NCBI GenBank assembly: GCA_003141795.1
Contig: PLNO01000311.1
Location: forward strand, 896-16,592
Length of the DNA stretch: 15,697 nt
Direction of reading: 5' to 3'
Source: Spirochaetaceae bacterium
GTDB taxonomy: Bacteria > Spirochaetota > Spirochaetia > SZUA-6 > Fen-1364
How positions within the stretch are numbered: the first letter of the stretch is position 1; each line of letters opens with the position of its first letter. The notes under the pieces were generated by a model. The model was given only the letters and a program-made list of their open reading frames with translations. It searched no databases and was not told the origin of the DNA. Shown here in pieces: positions 1-7,954 of this stretch. The translations under genes and the position numbers were made by a program.

Positions 1-870
1 GACAGCGGGGGCGACGCGCAGACGGCAGTAGAAGCCTTCAACCGGATGGAAGCCACCGTGCACCCGCTCCTCTACGTTTCCTATTCGACCGTCGCTGGCA
101 TGGCTCTGGCGCCGCTCGCGGAGGCGCGTAAAGTCGTGCTCGTGGGGCTTGTCACGGCAGCGGTTGATTTCACCAGGGGTCGCGATTGGGTCTTCCGCTA
201 CTGGCCCCTCGGTCCGGCATACATCACCCCGCTCCTGCGAACACTCAAGTCCCTTCAAGTGACGAGGCTCGGCATCATTTACCAGAATGATGATTTCGGG
301 ACAGAGCAGCAGGCATTGATGAAAACGGGCTTTTCGGAGACCGGCGGCTCCGTGCTTGCACAATCATTCGATCCGAAGGACACCGACTATCGACGCCAGA
401 TCTCGGCGTTGATGGATCAGGCCGCGATCTACATAGCCGCAAGCGGAGCGAACCTTCTGAACGTCACCCGGCAGCTCAGGAGCGCGGGGTATCACGGTCA
501 CATCCTCATGCCGGCAGGTGGTGCGGATCCCGCCCTGTTCGGCCTGCCTGAGATGTCCGGGGTGTACGTTGCCGCGCCGATCATCTACAACCCGAGCTAC
601 CTCTATGCGCGGGAAGCCGGGGAACAGTTCCTCGCGAGCTACGGAAAGCCGTTCAACATGTGGGCCGCCAATGGGTACGACTTCATCAATCTGCTCTGCG
701 GTCTTCTCGAAGACCGAAAGCTGTCACGGGAAAGCGTCAGAGAGGTCATGGCGGGCGGTTTCGAATACTCGGGTGTTTTCGGGCACGTGAGACTGAGGGT
801 CGACGAGCACGATCTGACCTTTCCCATGTATCCGACGCAAATCGTGAACGGCACGCTTTCCTATCGGTAG
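1..870 (+). CDS. Periplasmic ligand-binding protein, LivJ/type I family (5' end missing)
   Basis: The reading frame is open from base 1 to the TAG at 868-870, giving 289 residues; the N-terminus, with any signal peptide, lies outside the window. The sequence fits the type I periplasmic-binding fold of branched-chain amino-acid-type receptors (Peripla_BP_6). It has an 'ALAPLAEARKVVLVG' segment, a 'RLGIIYQNDDFGTE' segment at the start of the second lobe, a 'SFDPKDTDYRRQI' segment, and a 'WAANGYDFINLL' helix near the C-terminus. Complete members are usually near 390 residues, so about 100 are missing. Such proteins bind small ligands in the periplasm and deliver them to an ABC transporter or to a membrane receptor. 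No transporter gene follows; the MCP starts 17 bases downstream, so a sensory role is plausible (inference). The ligand cannot be predicted. The first internal ATG, at 46, is not the start because the homologous fold continues upstream of it. Confidence 0.85.
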   Translation, partial: DSGGDAQTAVEAFNRMEATVHPLLYVSYSTVAGMALAPLAEARKVVLVGLVTAAVDFTRGRDWVFRYWPLGPAYITPLLRTLKSLQVTRLGIIYQNDDFGTEQQALMKTGFSETGGSVLAQSFDPKDTDYRRQISALMDQAAIYIAASGANLLNVTRQLRSAGYHGHILMPAGGADPALFGLPEMSGVYVAAPIIYNPSYLYAREAGEQFLASYGKPFNMWAANGYDFINLLCGLLEDRKLSRESVREVMAGGFEYSGVFGHVRLRVDEHDLTFPMYPTQIVNGTLSYR

Positions 871-874
871 GGGT

Positions 875-880
875 GAGGAG
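875..880 (+). promoter_or_regulatory. Ribosome binding site of the MCP gene
   Basis: GAGGAG lies 7 bases before the ATG at 888. It decides the MCP start: the frame is open further upstream, to 660, but that part lies inside the binding-protein gene. Confidence 0.75.
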
Positions 881-887
881 CGCTGGT

Positions 888-3263
888 ATGAAAACACTGA
901 GAATGAAGCTTATTGCCGGCTTTCTCCTCCTGCTCCTGATGATCGTCGCCGTCGCCGTGTACTCATCGTTCGCAAGTCAGAGGTCGCTCCAGGATTCGAT
1001 CGGTCAAAGCTCCGTGTTCGTGGCAAACGAGATGCTCGTCAATATAAATACGGCCCTGTTCAACTGGTTGGACCGTCTGGAGCTGCGCGCCCTGGATCCG
1101 GCCATCCAACAAGCGGTGAACCTTTCGAATAGGGAGTTTGCCTCGATGGGTTCCCCCGAGGCGTACACGGACAGAACGGACAAGGAATGGCACGCATCGG
1201 CAAATGGCGATATGCCCGCCACGGAGCGCAAGGTTGTGGAGGGCGACCTGTCGGAAACATTGCGCAATCTCTACTTCACGCACTACGAGGTGAAGGAAGG
1301 GACAAGGGTCGTCACCGAGGCACTCGTGACGAACCGGTATGGCGCAGTGGTCGCGGCAACCGGAGAACTATTCCGCTACCGGTTCGACGGCAATGCCCTG
1401 TGGAACCGCGCGAAAGAGTCGGGCTCCAGCGCCGGGGACGTCGTATTGGATGAAGCGAGCCAGGAGGGGATTGTTCCACTTGCAGTACCCGTCATCGACG
1501 CGCAGGGAAGATTCGCGGGGGCGTTGCTGGTCAAGTTGTCCGCTGACGCGATCATCCGCAATGCGGTCATCACCTATAAGAAATACCAGAACACTCAGGT
1601 CAGGGTGACCACATTGGACGGCAGACTGATCTATGCGACCAAGGCATTTCGTTTCATGGATGATGTGTCGGCAAAAGCCTTCTTCCGGAATATCAAAGGT
1701 GACAGCGGATCTTTCATCGCTGACGATGCGGGGCGAACGACACTCTTCTCCCATGCCCGGTCTCAGGCGTACCTCAGCTTTCCTGGAATGCGGTGGAATC
1801 TCGTGGTGGGCAATGACGTCAGCGAGGTCCTCGCGCCGAGCTTCATCCTGCGAAACAGCATCTTCGTCGCATCAGGGATACTTTTTCTGCTGGGCATACT
1901 CATCGCGCTCCTGATTTCTCGCTCCGTCACGCGACCCGTCACGGCGCTGCAAAAAGCGGCGTCCGAAATCACCCGGGGGAACCTGAACGGCGTCATCGAG
2001 GTGCGAGGCAAGGACGAGCTTTCAATGCTCGCCAAGACCTTCATCGAGATGCAAACAGCGCTTCGGGCGATTGCTGCGCTTGCCGCACGGATCGCGTCAG
2101 GGGACCTTACGATACAAGCGGTAAAACGTTCCGAGGATGACAGCCTCGGCATTTCGCTGGAGAACATGCTCGAGAACCTTCGCCGGATCGCGGCGCTTGC
2201 GGAACGGATTGCATCGGGAGATCTCACGGTGCAGACGGTGAAGCGCTCCGAGGAGGACAGCCTCGGCATTTCCTTGGAGAACATGCTCAAAAACCTGAGG
2301 CAGATCGCTGCATTTGCGGAGCGGATCGCGTCGGGAGACCTCACCGTGCAGACGGTAAAACGTTCGGAGGAGGACAGCCTCGGCATTTCGCTGGAGAATA
2401 TGCTCGAAAACCTGCGCCGCCAAACCCGTGAGACACAGGACGCCGCGAATGTCCTGGCCGCTGCGGCCAGTGAAATCTTCACGTCAACGAGCCAATTCGC
2501 CGCCAACTCCAACGAAACGGCCGCGGCGGTGAGTCAGACCACCACCACCATTGAAGAAGTGAAACAGACCGCGCATCTGTCGAACGAGAAAGCCAGGCAG
2601 ATGGCAGACAGAGCAGTCAGGACCGAGCAGATCGCGCAGGCAGGCAGGGAGTCCGTCCAGGTGACTACCCAGGTGATGGGGCGCATTCGCGAGCAGATGG
2701 ACACGATTGCGGAGAGCATCATGCGGCTGAGCGAACAGAGCACGTCGATCGGAGAGATCACGACGACGGTGAGCGATCTTGCCGATCAGTCGAACCTGCT
2801 GGCGGTGAACGCGGCGATCGAGGCGGCGAAGGCGGGAGAGCAGGGCAAAGGCTTCGGCGTCGTTGCGCAGGAAATCAAGAGTCTGGCGGAACAATCGAAG
2901 CGCGCGACAGCGCAGGTCAGATCGATTCTCACTGAGATACAGAAGGCGACCAGTGGAGCCGTCATGGCAACCGAACAGGGAAGCAAAGCGGTGGAGCAGG
3001 GCATGAAGCAGTCAGGGGAAGCGAAAGAGTCGATCGAAAGCCTCGCGGAAACAGTGGCCGAAGCCGCGCAGGGAGCCGCACAGATCGCCGCGTCGAGCGA
3101 GCAGCAGCTTGTCGGCATGGACCAGGTGGCGGTGGCCATGGAGAGCATCAAGATCGCCAGCATCCAGGGGGTGGAGGGGACGAAGCAACTGGAGATGGGT
3201 GCGCAGAATCTGCACGGAGTCGGACAGAAGATGAAGCAACTCGTGGAGCTGTACAGGATGTAG
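888..3263 (+). CDS. Methyl-accepting chemotaxis protein with Cache-type sensor and poly-HAMP (WspA position)
   Basis: This 791-residue inner-membrane chemoreceptor starts at the ATG with the good ribosome site. Residues 9-28 form a membrane helix. Residues 29-320 are periplasmic and of a length and pattern fitting a double Cache (dCache) ligand domain. A second membrane helix lies at about 323-343. A canonical HAMP follows (about 344-395), then three tandem 39-residue HAMP-like units (392-508). The cytoplasmic signalling hairpin covers about 510-791, with the tip around residues 634-672, including 'NAAIEAAKAGEQGKGFGVVA'. Each hairpin arm is about 140 residues, suggesting roughly 40 heptads. 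The protein ends at 'LVELYRM' and has no visible C-terminal pentapeptide tether for CheR or CheB. It would bind CheA through CheW and be methylated by CheR. Its place at the head of the operon matches WspA, but the sensor domain looks Cache-like and the ligand is unknown. Confidence 0.93.
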   Translation: MKTLRMKLIAGFLLLLLMIVAVAVYSSFASQRSLQDSIGQSSVFVANEMLVNINTALFNWLDRLELRALDPAIQQAVNLSNREFASMGSPEAYTDRTDKEWHASANGDMPATERKVVEGDLSETLRNLYFTHYEVKEGTRVVTEALVTNRYGAVVAATGELFRYRFDGNALWNRAKESGSSAGDVVLDEASQEGIVPLAVPVIDAQGRFAGALLVKLSADAIIRNAVITYKKYQNTQVRVTTLDGRLIYATKAFRFMDDVSAKAFFRNIKGDSGSFIADDAGRTTLFSHARSQAYLSFPGMRWNLVVGNDVSEVLAPSFILRNSIFVASGILFLLGILIALLISRSVTRPVTALQKAASEITRGNLNGVIEVRGKDELSMLAKTFIEMQTALRAIAALAARIASGDLTIQAVKRSEDDSLGISLENMLENLRRIAALAERIASGDLTVQTVKRSEEDSLGISLENMLKNLRQIAAFAERIASGDLTVQTVKRSEEDSLGISLENMLENLRRQTRETQDAANVLAAAASEIFTSTSQFAANSNETAAAVSQTTTTIEEVKQTAHLSNEKARQMADRAVRTEQIAQAGRESVQVTTQVMGRIREQMDTIAESIMRLSEQSTSIGEITTTVSDLADQSNLLAVNAAIEAAKAGEQGKGFGVVAQEIKSLAEQSKRATAQVRSILTEIQKATSGAVMATEQGSKAVEQGMKQSGEAKESIESLAETVAEAAQGAAQIAASSEQQLVGMDQVAVAMESIKIASIQGVEGTKQLEMGAQNLHGVGQKMKQLVELYRM
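2061..2411 (+). repeat. Three tandem 117-bp units encoding 39-residue HAMP-like modules
   Basis: The units lie at 2061-2177, 2178-2294 and 2295-2411, in frame inside the MCP gene (residues 392-430, 431-469, 470-508). Each reads as a first helix with 'RIASGDLT', a connector with 'VKRSE', and 'DSLGISLENML' leading into the next unit, so the second helix of one module runs into the first helix of the next. By hand, units 2 and 3 match at 36 of 39 residues but differ at 20 of 117 bases, and 17 of those changes are silent. Unit 1 matches each of the others at 33 of 39 residues. The protein sequence of the repeat has therefore been kept under selection since duplication. Confidence 0.9.
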
Positions 3264-3275
3264 GACGTGGTGGAG

Positions 3276-3728
3276 ATGGACATCGAGGCCGTCGATCATA
3301 TTCTCGTGTTCTCGGTGGGAGAATTGCGCCACGCGCTTTCCCTCTCCGTGGTGGACAAGGTGGAGCTCGCCGTCGAGGTTACGCCGCTGCCAGACGCCCC
3401 CCGCATTGTCATCGGCGTCATTGACTGGAGAGGCCAGATACTCCCGGTCCTGAGCATGCGCCGGCGCCTTCATATGACCGAACGGAACGTGATGCCAAGC
3501 GATCGTATCATCATCGCGCAGTCCTCCTACCGGCGGGTTGCGCTCATGGTCGACGAGATCATTGAAGTTCGACAGGCCCACAAGGGTGATTTTACCGGCG
3601 CCGATGCCCTCTCCGACAGGCTCGGGTGTGTGGCCGGTGCGGCCTGGATCGGGGATGCCATCGTCCTGATCCACGACCTTGACCAGTTCCTCACGGAAGA
3701 GGAAGAACGGGTGTTGGCAAAGCTATGA
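3276..3728 (+). CDS. cheW: CheW-like coupling protein (WspB position)
   Basis: The product, of about 150 residues, is a single CheW domain, a cytoplasmic scaffold linking chemoreceptors to CheA. Recognisable segments are 'HILVFSVGELRHALSL' in the first strands, the 'VIDWRGQILPVLSM' loop near residue 50, 'VALMVDEIIEV', and a tail 'DLDQFLTEEEERVLAKL' that replaces the plainer ending of classical CheW. The start is uncertain: GTG codons at 3267 and 3270 are in frame, and the ATG at 3276 has AGGA ten bases upstream; the ATG is chosen here, with little effect on the product. The gene follows the MCP by 12 bases and shares an ATGA stop/start overlap with cheR. It is one of two CheW genes in the operon, as in Wsp systems, where each is thought to hold different partners. 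Confidence 0.9.
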   Translation: MDIEAVDHILVFSVGELRHALSLSVVDKVELAVEVTPLPDAPRIVIGVIDWRGQILPVLSMRRRLHMTERNVMPSDRIIIAQSSYRRVALMVDEIIEVRQAHKGDFTGADALSDRLGCVAGAAWIGDAIVLIHDLDQFLTEEEERVLAKL

Positions 3729-5179
3729 GTGCCCTTGCTTCAGAGAGCATGTTGTCCGACTTCAGCGTCTACATCAGATCCCTCATGGGCGTGAGCTTTC
3801 CCCGGGAGCGGTGGGGAGAGCTGGAGCGGAAAACCTCCCAGGCGGCGGCTTCCCTCGGGTTTCCGGACGCCGTTTCCTGCATGCAATGGATGATCACGTC
3901 TCACGCGGACAGACGCCAGAGGGAAATCCTGGCGAGTTGGCTCACCGTCGGGGAAACGTTTTTCTTCCGGGAAAAGAGCGGACTCCGTGCGCTCTCCGAA
4001 CGTGTGTTTCCTGAAATCATCCGCGCACATGCACAGGGCGACAAGAGGGTGAGAATATGGAGTGCCGGGTGCTGTACCGGTGAAGAGCCGTATTCGCTGG
4101 CAATGATAGTGAGTGAGTATCCCGGGCTCCACGGGTGGGACACCAGCATTCTCGGCACGGATATCAACCAGACCTTCCTCGGCAAAGCGAAGGACGGCAT
4201 CTACACGGAATGGTCATTCCGGGGTGTTGCGCCCGGCATCAGGGAGAAGTTCTTCAGGCGGATGGACGAATCGCATTTCGAGGTCCTGCCTGCGCTCAAG
4301 GGCATGGTGTCCTTCTTACACCTCAATCTCATCGATGACGTCTATCCTTCCCTCATGAACGCCACCAACGCCATTGACCTGATCGTCTGCCGCAACGTCC
4401 TCATGTATTTTGCGCCGGACTACGCCCGTAATGTCATTCACAAACTCCAGCAGTCGCTTCTCCCGCAGGGGTGGCTCCTGGTGAGCCCTGTCGAGGCTCC
4501 TCTCATTCAAGGACCGGACTTCATGCCCATTCAGCATACCGGTGCCATCCTGCACAGGAAAGCGGAGCAAACGCCTCGGCGTGAAAGCGTCGGGCATGAG
4601 CAGAGGTCAACGCGTTTACCACGGCCGCCAGCACGAGTTATCGAACGGCCGAACGCCCGGGCGATGTTCGATCGAGCGAAGGGTCTTTACGCGGATGCGG
4701 ACTACGAAGGTACAATCGAGATCCTATCCCCCCTTGCGGCGCGGCATTCCGCGGGTGCCGCTGCATTGCACCTCCTCTCTCATGCCTACGCGAACAAGGG
4801 GATGCTCACGGAAGCCGGGAAGTTGTGCATGCGCGCGATTGCCGCGGACACCACGAACGCCGCCAGCCGTTACCTGCTGGCGTTGATCCGAACCGAGCAA
4901 CAGAAGCCTGACGAGGCAATGTCGGCCTTGAGGAAGGCAATCTACCTGGAGCCGGACTTTGTGGTGGCGCACCTTGCGTTTGCAAACCTGTGCCGATCGA
5001 AGGGGAAGAGAGAGGAGTCGGAACGGCACATCAGGAACGCGCTCCTTGTCCTGCAGGGCCTCCGGTCAGAGGAGGAATTACCGGAGTCGGAAGGGATGAC
5101 CGCGGGGAGATTGATTGAAATGATCAGGGCGGCCCGTGACGATGGGGGGAGCAATGGACAACAGCGTACCGATCGATGA
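3725..5179 (+). CDS. cheR: CheR-type MCP methyltransferase with C-terminal TPR repeats (WspC-like)
   Basis: The 484-residue cytoplasmic enzyme transfers methyl groups from S-adenosylmethionine to glutamates of the MCP. The N-terminal helical CheR subdomain (about 10-90) contains 'TVGETFFFRE'. The SAM-binding domain (about 95-278) contains 'IWSAGCCTGEEPYSLAM' at 111-127, 'GTDIN' at 144-148, and 'DLIVCRNVLMYF' at 218-229. After a Pro/Arg-rich linker (about 281-310), residues 312-445 form about three to four TPR helix pairs, for example 'AISxLRKAIYLEPDF'-like spacing around 399-412. TPR-fused CheR is characteristic of WspC and related systems, in which the repeats may control the enzyme or its docking; this fits an MCP without a pentapeptide tether. 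The start codon overlaps the cheW stop as ATGA, so translational coupling is likely. The 3' end overlaps the second cheW by 26 bases. Confidence 0.93.
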   Translation: MSALASESMLSDFSVYIRSLMGVSFPRERWGELERKTSQAAASLGFPDAVSCMQWMITSHADRRQREILASWLTVGETFFFREKSGLRALSERVFPEIIRAHAQGDKRVRIWSAGCCTGEEPYSLAMIVSEYPGLHGWDTSILGTDINQTFLGKAKDGIYTEWSFRGVAPGIREKFFRRMDESHFEVLPALKGMVSFLHLNLIDDVYPSLMNATNAIDLIVCRNVLMYFAPDYARNVIHKLQQSLLPQGWLLVSPVEAPLIQGPDFMPIQHTGAILHRKAEQTPRRESVGHEQRSTRLPRPPARVIERPNARAMFDRAKGLYADADYEGTIEILSPLAARHSAGAAALHLLSHAYANKGMLTEAGKLCMRAIAADTTNAASRYLLALIRTEQQKPDEAMSALRKAIYLEPDFVVAHLAFANLCRSKGKREESERHIRNALLVLQGLRSEEELPESEGMTAGRLIEMIRAARDDGGSNGQQRTDR

Positions 5180-5702
5180 CCATGAGCTCAGGATCCTCAG
5201 GGACCGGGCCAGGGCGCTCGCAGTTGCACCCGTTACAGCCCCCGTGGACGGGGACCTGATCAATGCCCTCCGTTTCAAATTGGGCGACGAAACCTACGCG
5301 ATAGAGTATCGACACATCCGTGAGGTTCTTCCCCTTCCTCGAGTCACCCCCCTGCCCTGCGTCCCGTTGTTCGTGCGAGGGATCATCAACATACGGGGAC
5401 GGATCGTGTCGCTCCTGGACTTGAGGTCGATCCTCGGTATGCAGGACGCTCCGCGCGGCCCGACGTCCAGCGCCATCATCCTCCAGTCGACAACAGTCGA
5501 GTTCGGCCTCCTGGCTGACGAAATCCTGGGGCTCTCCGCGATTCTCCTCTCCAGCATCCAGACATCGTTACCCACTTTGACGGGTGTCGGAGCCGAGTAT
5601 CTGAGAGGAATCACTGCTGAGGGGTTGGTGCTTCTGGACGCGGGAAAGCTTCTTGCGGATGAAAAGCTTGTCATCAATGAAGCTGTCGGGGAAATGGCAT
5701 GA
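5154..5702 (+). CDS. cheW: Second CheW-like coupling protein with N-terminal extension (WspD position)
   Basis: The product has 182 residues. A charged N-terminal extension (about 1-35, with 'LRILRDRARALA') precedes the CheW domain (about 38-170): 'LRFKLGDETYAIEY', 'IREVLPLPRVTPLP', 'VRGIINIRGRIVSLLDLRS' and 'FGLLADEILGL'. It should couple receptors to CheA in the cytoplasm. The extension sets it apart from the upstream CheW and is typical of WspD-like proteins. The ATG at 5154 is preceded by a G-rich stretch ending in GGAG (5144-5151), close to the start; GTG at 5136 and ATG at 5142 are in-frame alternatives inside the cheR 3' end. The stop overlaps the cheA start as ATGA. The duplication of CheW with different lengths suggests that the two copies are not interchangeable (inference). 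Confidence 0.9.
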   Translation: MDNSVPIDDHELRILRDRARALAVAPVTAPVDGDLINALRFKLGDETYAIEYRHIREVLPLPRVTPLPCVPLFVRGIINIRGRIVSLLDLRSILGMQDAPRGPTSSAIILQSTTVEFGLLADEILGLSAILLSSIQTSLPTLTGVGAEYLRGITAEGLVLLDAGKLLADEKLVINEAVGEMA

Positions 5703-7939
5703 GCAGGGAGAGCGAGTTCCTGAGCAGGCTGAAGGAAACCTTCAAAGGGGAGGCGGAGGACCACCGAACAGCGATTCTGACCGGACTGCTGGAGTTGGAA
5801 GAGGGGAAATCGGGAGAGGAGCGCAATTCCGTTGTCCTCGAGCACATATTCCGAGAAGCGCACAGCCTGAAGGGAGCAGCCCGCGCAGTGGACCTGTGGG
5901 GAATCGAAAGGCTTTGTCAATCCATGGAGGGGGTATTCTCCGGTTTGAAGCGAGGCCAAAGACGGCCGGGGAAGAGGATGTTCGACGTGCTGTACCAATC
6001 CCTCGATCTGATCGCTGATTTGACGAAGGGAACCGCTGCCGCGTCCGACAAGAAGCTGGAGGGGGTGCTCCGAATGCTGAAGGACGAGGCAGCGGTCGGA
6101 CCTGATGCCCCGGCCGGCGCGGAAACGCCGATCGTCGTCGATGATCCGCCCCCTGCCGGTTCTTCCCGCGGGACGCCGGTAGGGATGTCGGAAAGCGTCA
6201 GGATCTCAGCCGCGCGATTGGGCTCGATATTCCTGCGCGCTGAGGAAATGCTCTCCGTGAAACAGGCAATGACCCGACATGCGGCCGACCTGCGAGAGCT
6301 TCAGGCGCTCCTGGGGACAGGGAAGCATGAGTGGGCCAAGGCGAGTACCGGGATCAGGAGACTTCGGGAACGATCCCGAGGGAATGCGCCTTTGCAACGG
6401 TTGGTCGATTTCCTGGACCAGCACGCTGCCAACGAAGCCATTGTCAGACAGAGGCTCGACACAATGGGCATTATCGCAGACCTTGACGGTCTCCATACGG
6501 GAGAACGAGTGGATTCGCTCCTATCGGAGATCAGGACTGCGCTCATGCTGCCCTTCTCGACACTTCTCGAGCTGTTCCCGCGGATGGTACGCGATCTCGC
6601 CTCTGAAGAGGGCAAAGAGGTGACCTGGGATGTCCATGGAGAGGATACTCAGATCGACAGGAGGGTGCTCGAGGAAATAAAGGATTCACTGATCCACATC
6701 GTACGGAACAGCATCAGTCATGGCATAGAAGCCCCGGATGAACGGGGGAAACGGGGTAAGTCGCGCACGGGAACCGTTTCGCTCCACGTCGAGCGGGGCG
6801 ATAACGATAAAGTCGAGCTCACACTACGTGACGATGGAGCTGGCGTCGATCTCGCAGCCGTGAAAGCTGCCGCCGTTGCACGGGGGATTCTCACGGACGC
6901 GGAGGCCCGCGCGTTGTGCGACCAGGATGCCCTGGAGCTCATTTTTCTCTCAGATCTCTCGACGAGCCCGATGATCACCGACATCTCAGGAAGAGGGCTC
7001 GGCCTGGCCATCGCCCGCGAGAAGATCGAGAATGTCGGCGGTCGGCTCTCTGTGGAAACGATGGCGGGGAAGGGGACCATTTCTCGCATTCAGATCCCAC
7101 TTTCCATCGCCATTTTCCGCGGCGTCCTGGCGAAAAGTCGAAACCAGTTGTTCGTGATCCCGACCGTCAATGTCGATCGAGTGCTCCGGGTGAATCGTTC
7201 TTCGGTGGTATTTCTCGAGAATCGGGAAAGCATTCCGATCGATGGTCACGCCGTTTCGCTTGTGAACCTCGGCGATGTCCTCGGGCTGAAGCCGTCGGCG
7301 GGGGAAGAGAGTGCAGCGGCGAGCTTTCCCGTTGCGGTTCTCCTCGCCTCGGGAACACGCATAGCGTTCATGATCGACGAGGTCCTTGGCGAGCAGGAGG
7401 TGCTGGTGAAGAATCTGGGAAAGCAACTGGCCCGCGTACCCAACATCCGAGGCGCCACGGTCCTGGGTACGGGAGAGGTGGTGCCCATACTCAACCCATC
7501 CGACCTGGTGAAAACCGTTGCGCTCACTTCTACGCGGGTCTCCGGCGTGGACGTGACGGTGCCGCCGGATGCAGCGCCGCGGAAAATCCTCGTTGCGGAG
7601 GACTCCGTCACTTCCCGGATGTTGTTGAAGACCATACTGGAATCGGCCGGATTCCTCGTGAAGACGGCGGTCGATGGCGTTGATGCGTTTGCCTCCTTGC
7701 GCGCCGATGAGTTCGACCTCCTCGTTTCGGATATCGACATGCCCCGGATGAACGGATTCGCACTCTGCGAAAAGGTCAGGGGATTCGACAAAACCGCTGA
7801 CCTTCCCATTGTGCTCGTAACATCGCTGGACTCCCGGGAAGACAGGGAGAAAGGCATCGATGCCGGGGCCAATGCCTACATTGCAAAGTCCAGCTTCGAC
7901 CAGAGCAATCTGCTGGAAGTCGTCAGGAGACTGCTTTGA
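5699..7939 (+). CDS. cheA: CheA histidine kinase with C-terminal receiver (WspE-like hybrid)
   Basis: The 746-residue cytoplasmic kinase autophosphorylates under MCP control. Domains in order: HPt/P1 (1-110) with phospho-accepting His55 in 'EAHSLKGAARAV'; a short linker without a recognisable P2 domain; P3 dimerisation helices (about 165-290); P4 ATPase (about 290-470) with 'HIVRNSISHGIEAP' (333-346), 'RDDGAGV' (377-383) and 'GRGLGLAIAR' (431-440); a CheW-like P5 domain (about 472-610); and a receiver (628-746) with Asp678 in 'VSDIDMPRMNG' and Lys730. The absence of P2 and the fused receiver match WspE; the receiver probably acts as a phosphate sink or an intramolecular relay. GGGGA lies 7 bases before the start, which overlaps the upstream cheW stop as ATGA. 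The P1 domain is about half identical to the separate HPt protein encoded at 10278-10697. Confidence 0.95.
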   Translation: MSRESEFLSRLKETFKGEAEDHRTAILTGLLELEEGKSGEERNSVVLEHIFREAHSLKGAARAVDLWGIERLCQSMEGVFSGLKRGQRRPGKRMFDVLYQSLDLIADLTKGTAAASDKKLEGVLRMLKDEAAVGPDAPAGAETPIVVDDPPPAGSSRGTPVGMSESVRISAARLGSIFLRAEEMLSVKQAMTRHAADLRELQALLGTGKHEWAKASTGIRRLRERSRGNAPLQRLVDFLDQHAANEAIVRQRLDTMGIIADLDGLHTGERVDSLLSEIRTALMLPFSTLLELFPRMVRDLASEEGKEVTWDVHGEDTQIDRRVLEEIKDSLIHIVRNSISHGIEAPDERGKRGKSRTGTVSLHVERGDNDKVELTLRDDGAGVDLAAVKAAAVARGILTDAEARALCDQDALELIFLSDLSTSPMITDISGRGLGLAIAREKIENVGGRLSVETMAGKGTISRIQIPLSIAIFRGVLAKSRNQLFVIPTVNVDRVLRVNRSSVVFLENRESIPIDGHAVSLVNLGDVLGLKPSAGEESAAASFPVAVLLASGTRIAFMIDEVLGEQEVLVKNLGKQLARVPNIRGATVLGTGEVVPILNPSDLVKTVALTSTRVSGVDVTVPPDAAPRKILVAEDSVTSRMLLKTILESAGFLVKTAVDGVDAFASLRADEFDLLVSDIDMPRMNGFALCEKVRGFDKTADLPIVLVTSLDSREDREKGIDAGANAYIAKSSFDQSNLLEVVRRLL

Positions 7940-7942
7940 CGC

Positions 7943-7949
7943 AAGGGGG
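7943..7949 (+). promoter_or_regulatory. Ribosome binding site of cheB
   Basis: AAGGGGG ends 5 bases before the ATG at 7955, in the 15-base gap after cheA. It supports this start. Confidence 0.65.
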
Positions 7950-7954
7950 CGGAA

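Noticed and set aside
660..887. Upstream extension of the MCP frame to an ATG at 660
   Set aside because: It overlaps the binding-protein gene in another frame, encodes an Arg-rich non-homologous stretch, and the ATG at 888 has a good ribosome site followed by a typical membrane helix.
2061..2411. HAMP repeats as an assembly artefact or CRISPR-like array
   Set aside because: The units differ at many silent positions, stay in frame and have no spacers, so they are a real protein repeat.
1763..2512. Long minus-strand frame across the HAMP repeats
   Set aside because: It is a mirror of the MCP coding sequence; its internal repetition only reflects the HAMP units on the plus strand.
6916..7683. 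255-codon plus-strand frame inside cheA
   Set aside because: It is an alternative frame within the ATPase, CheW-like and receiver regions of CheA, with low-complexity Arg/Gly-rich content.
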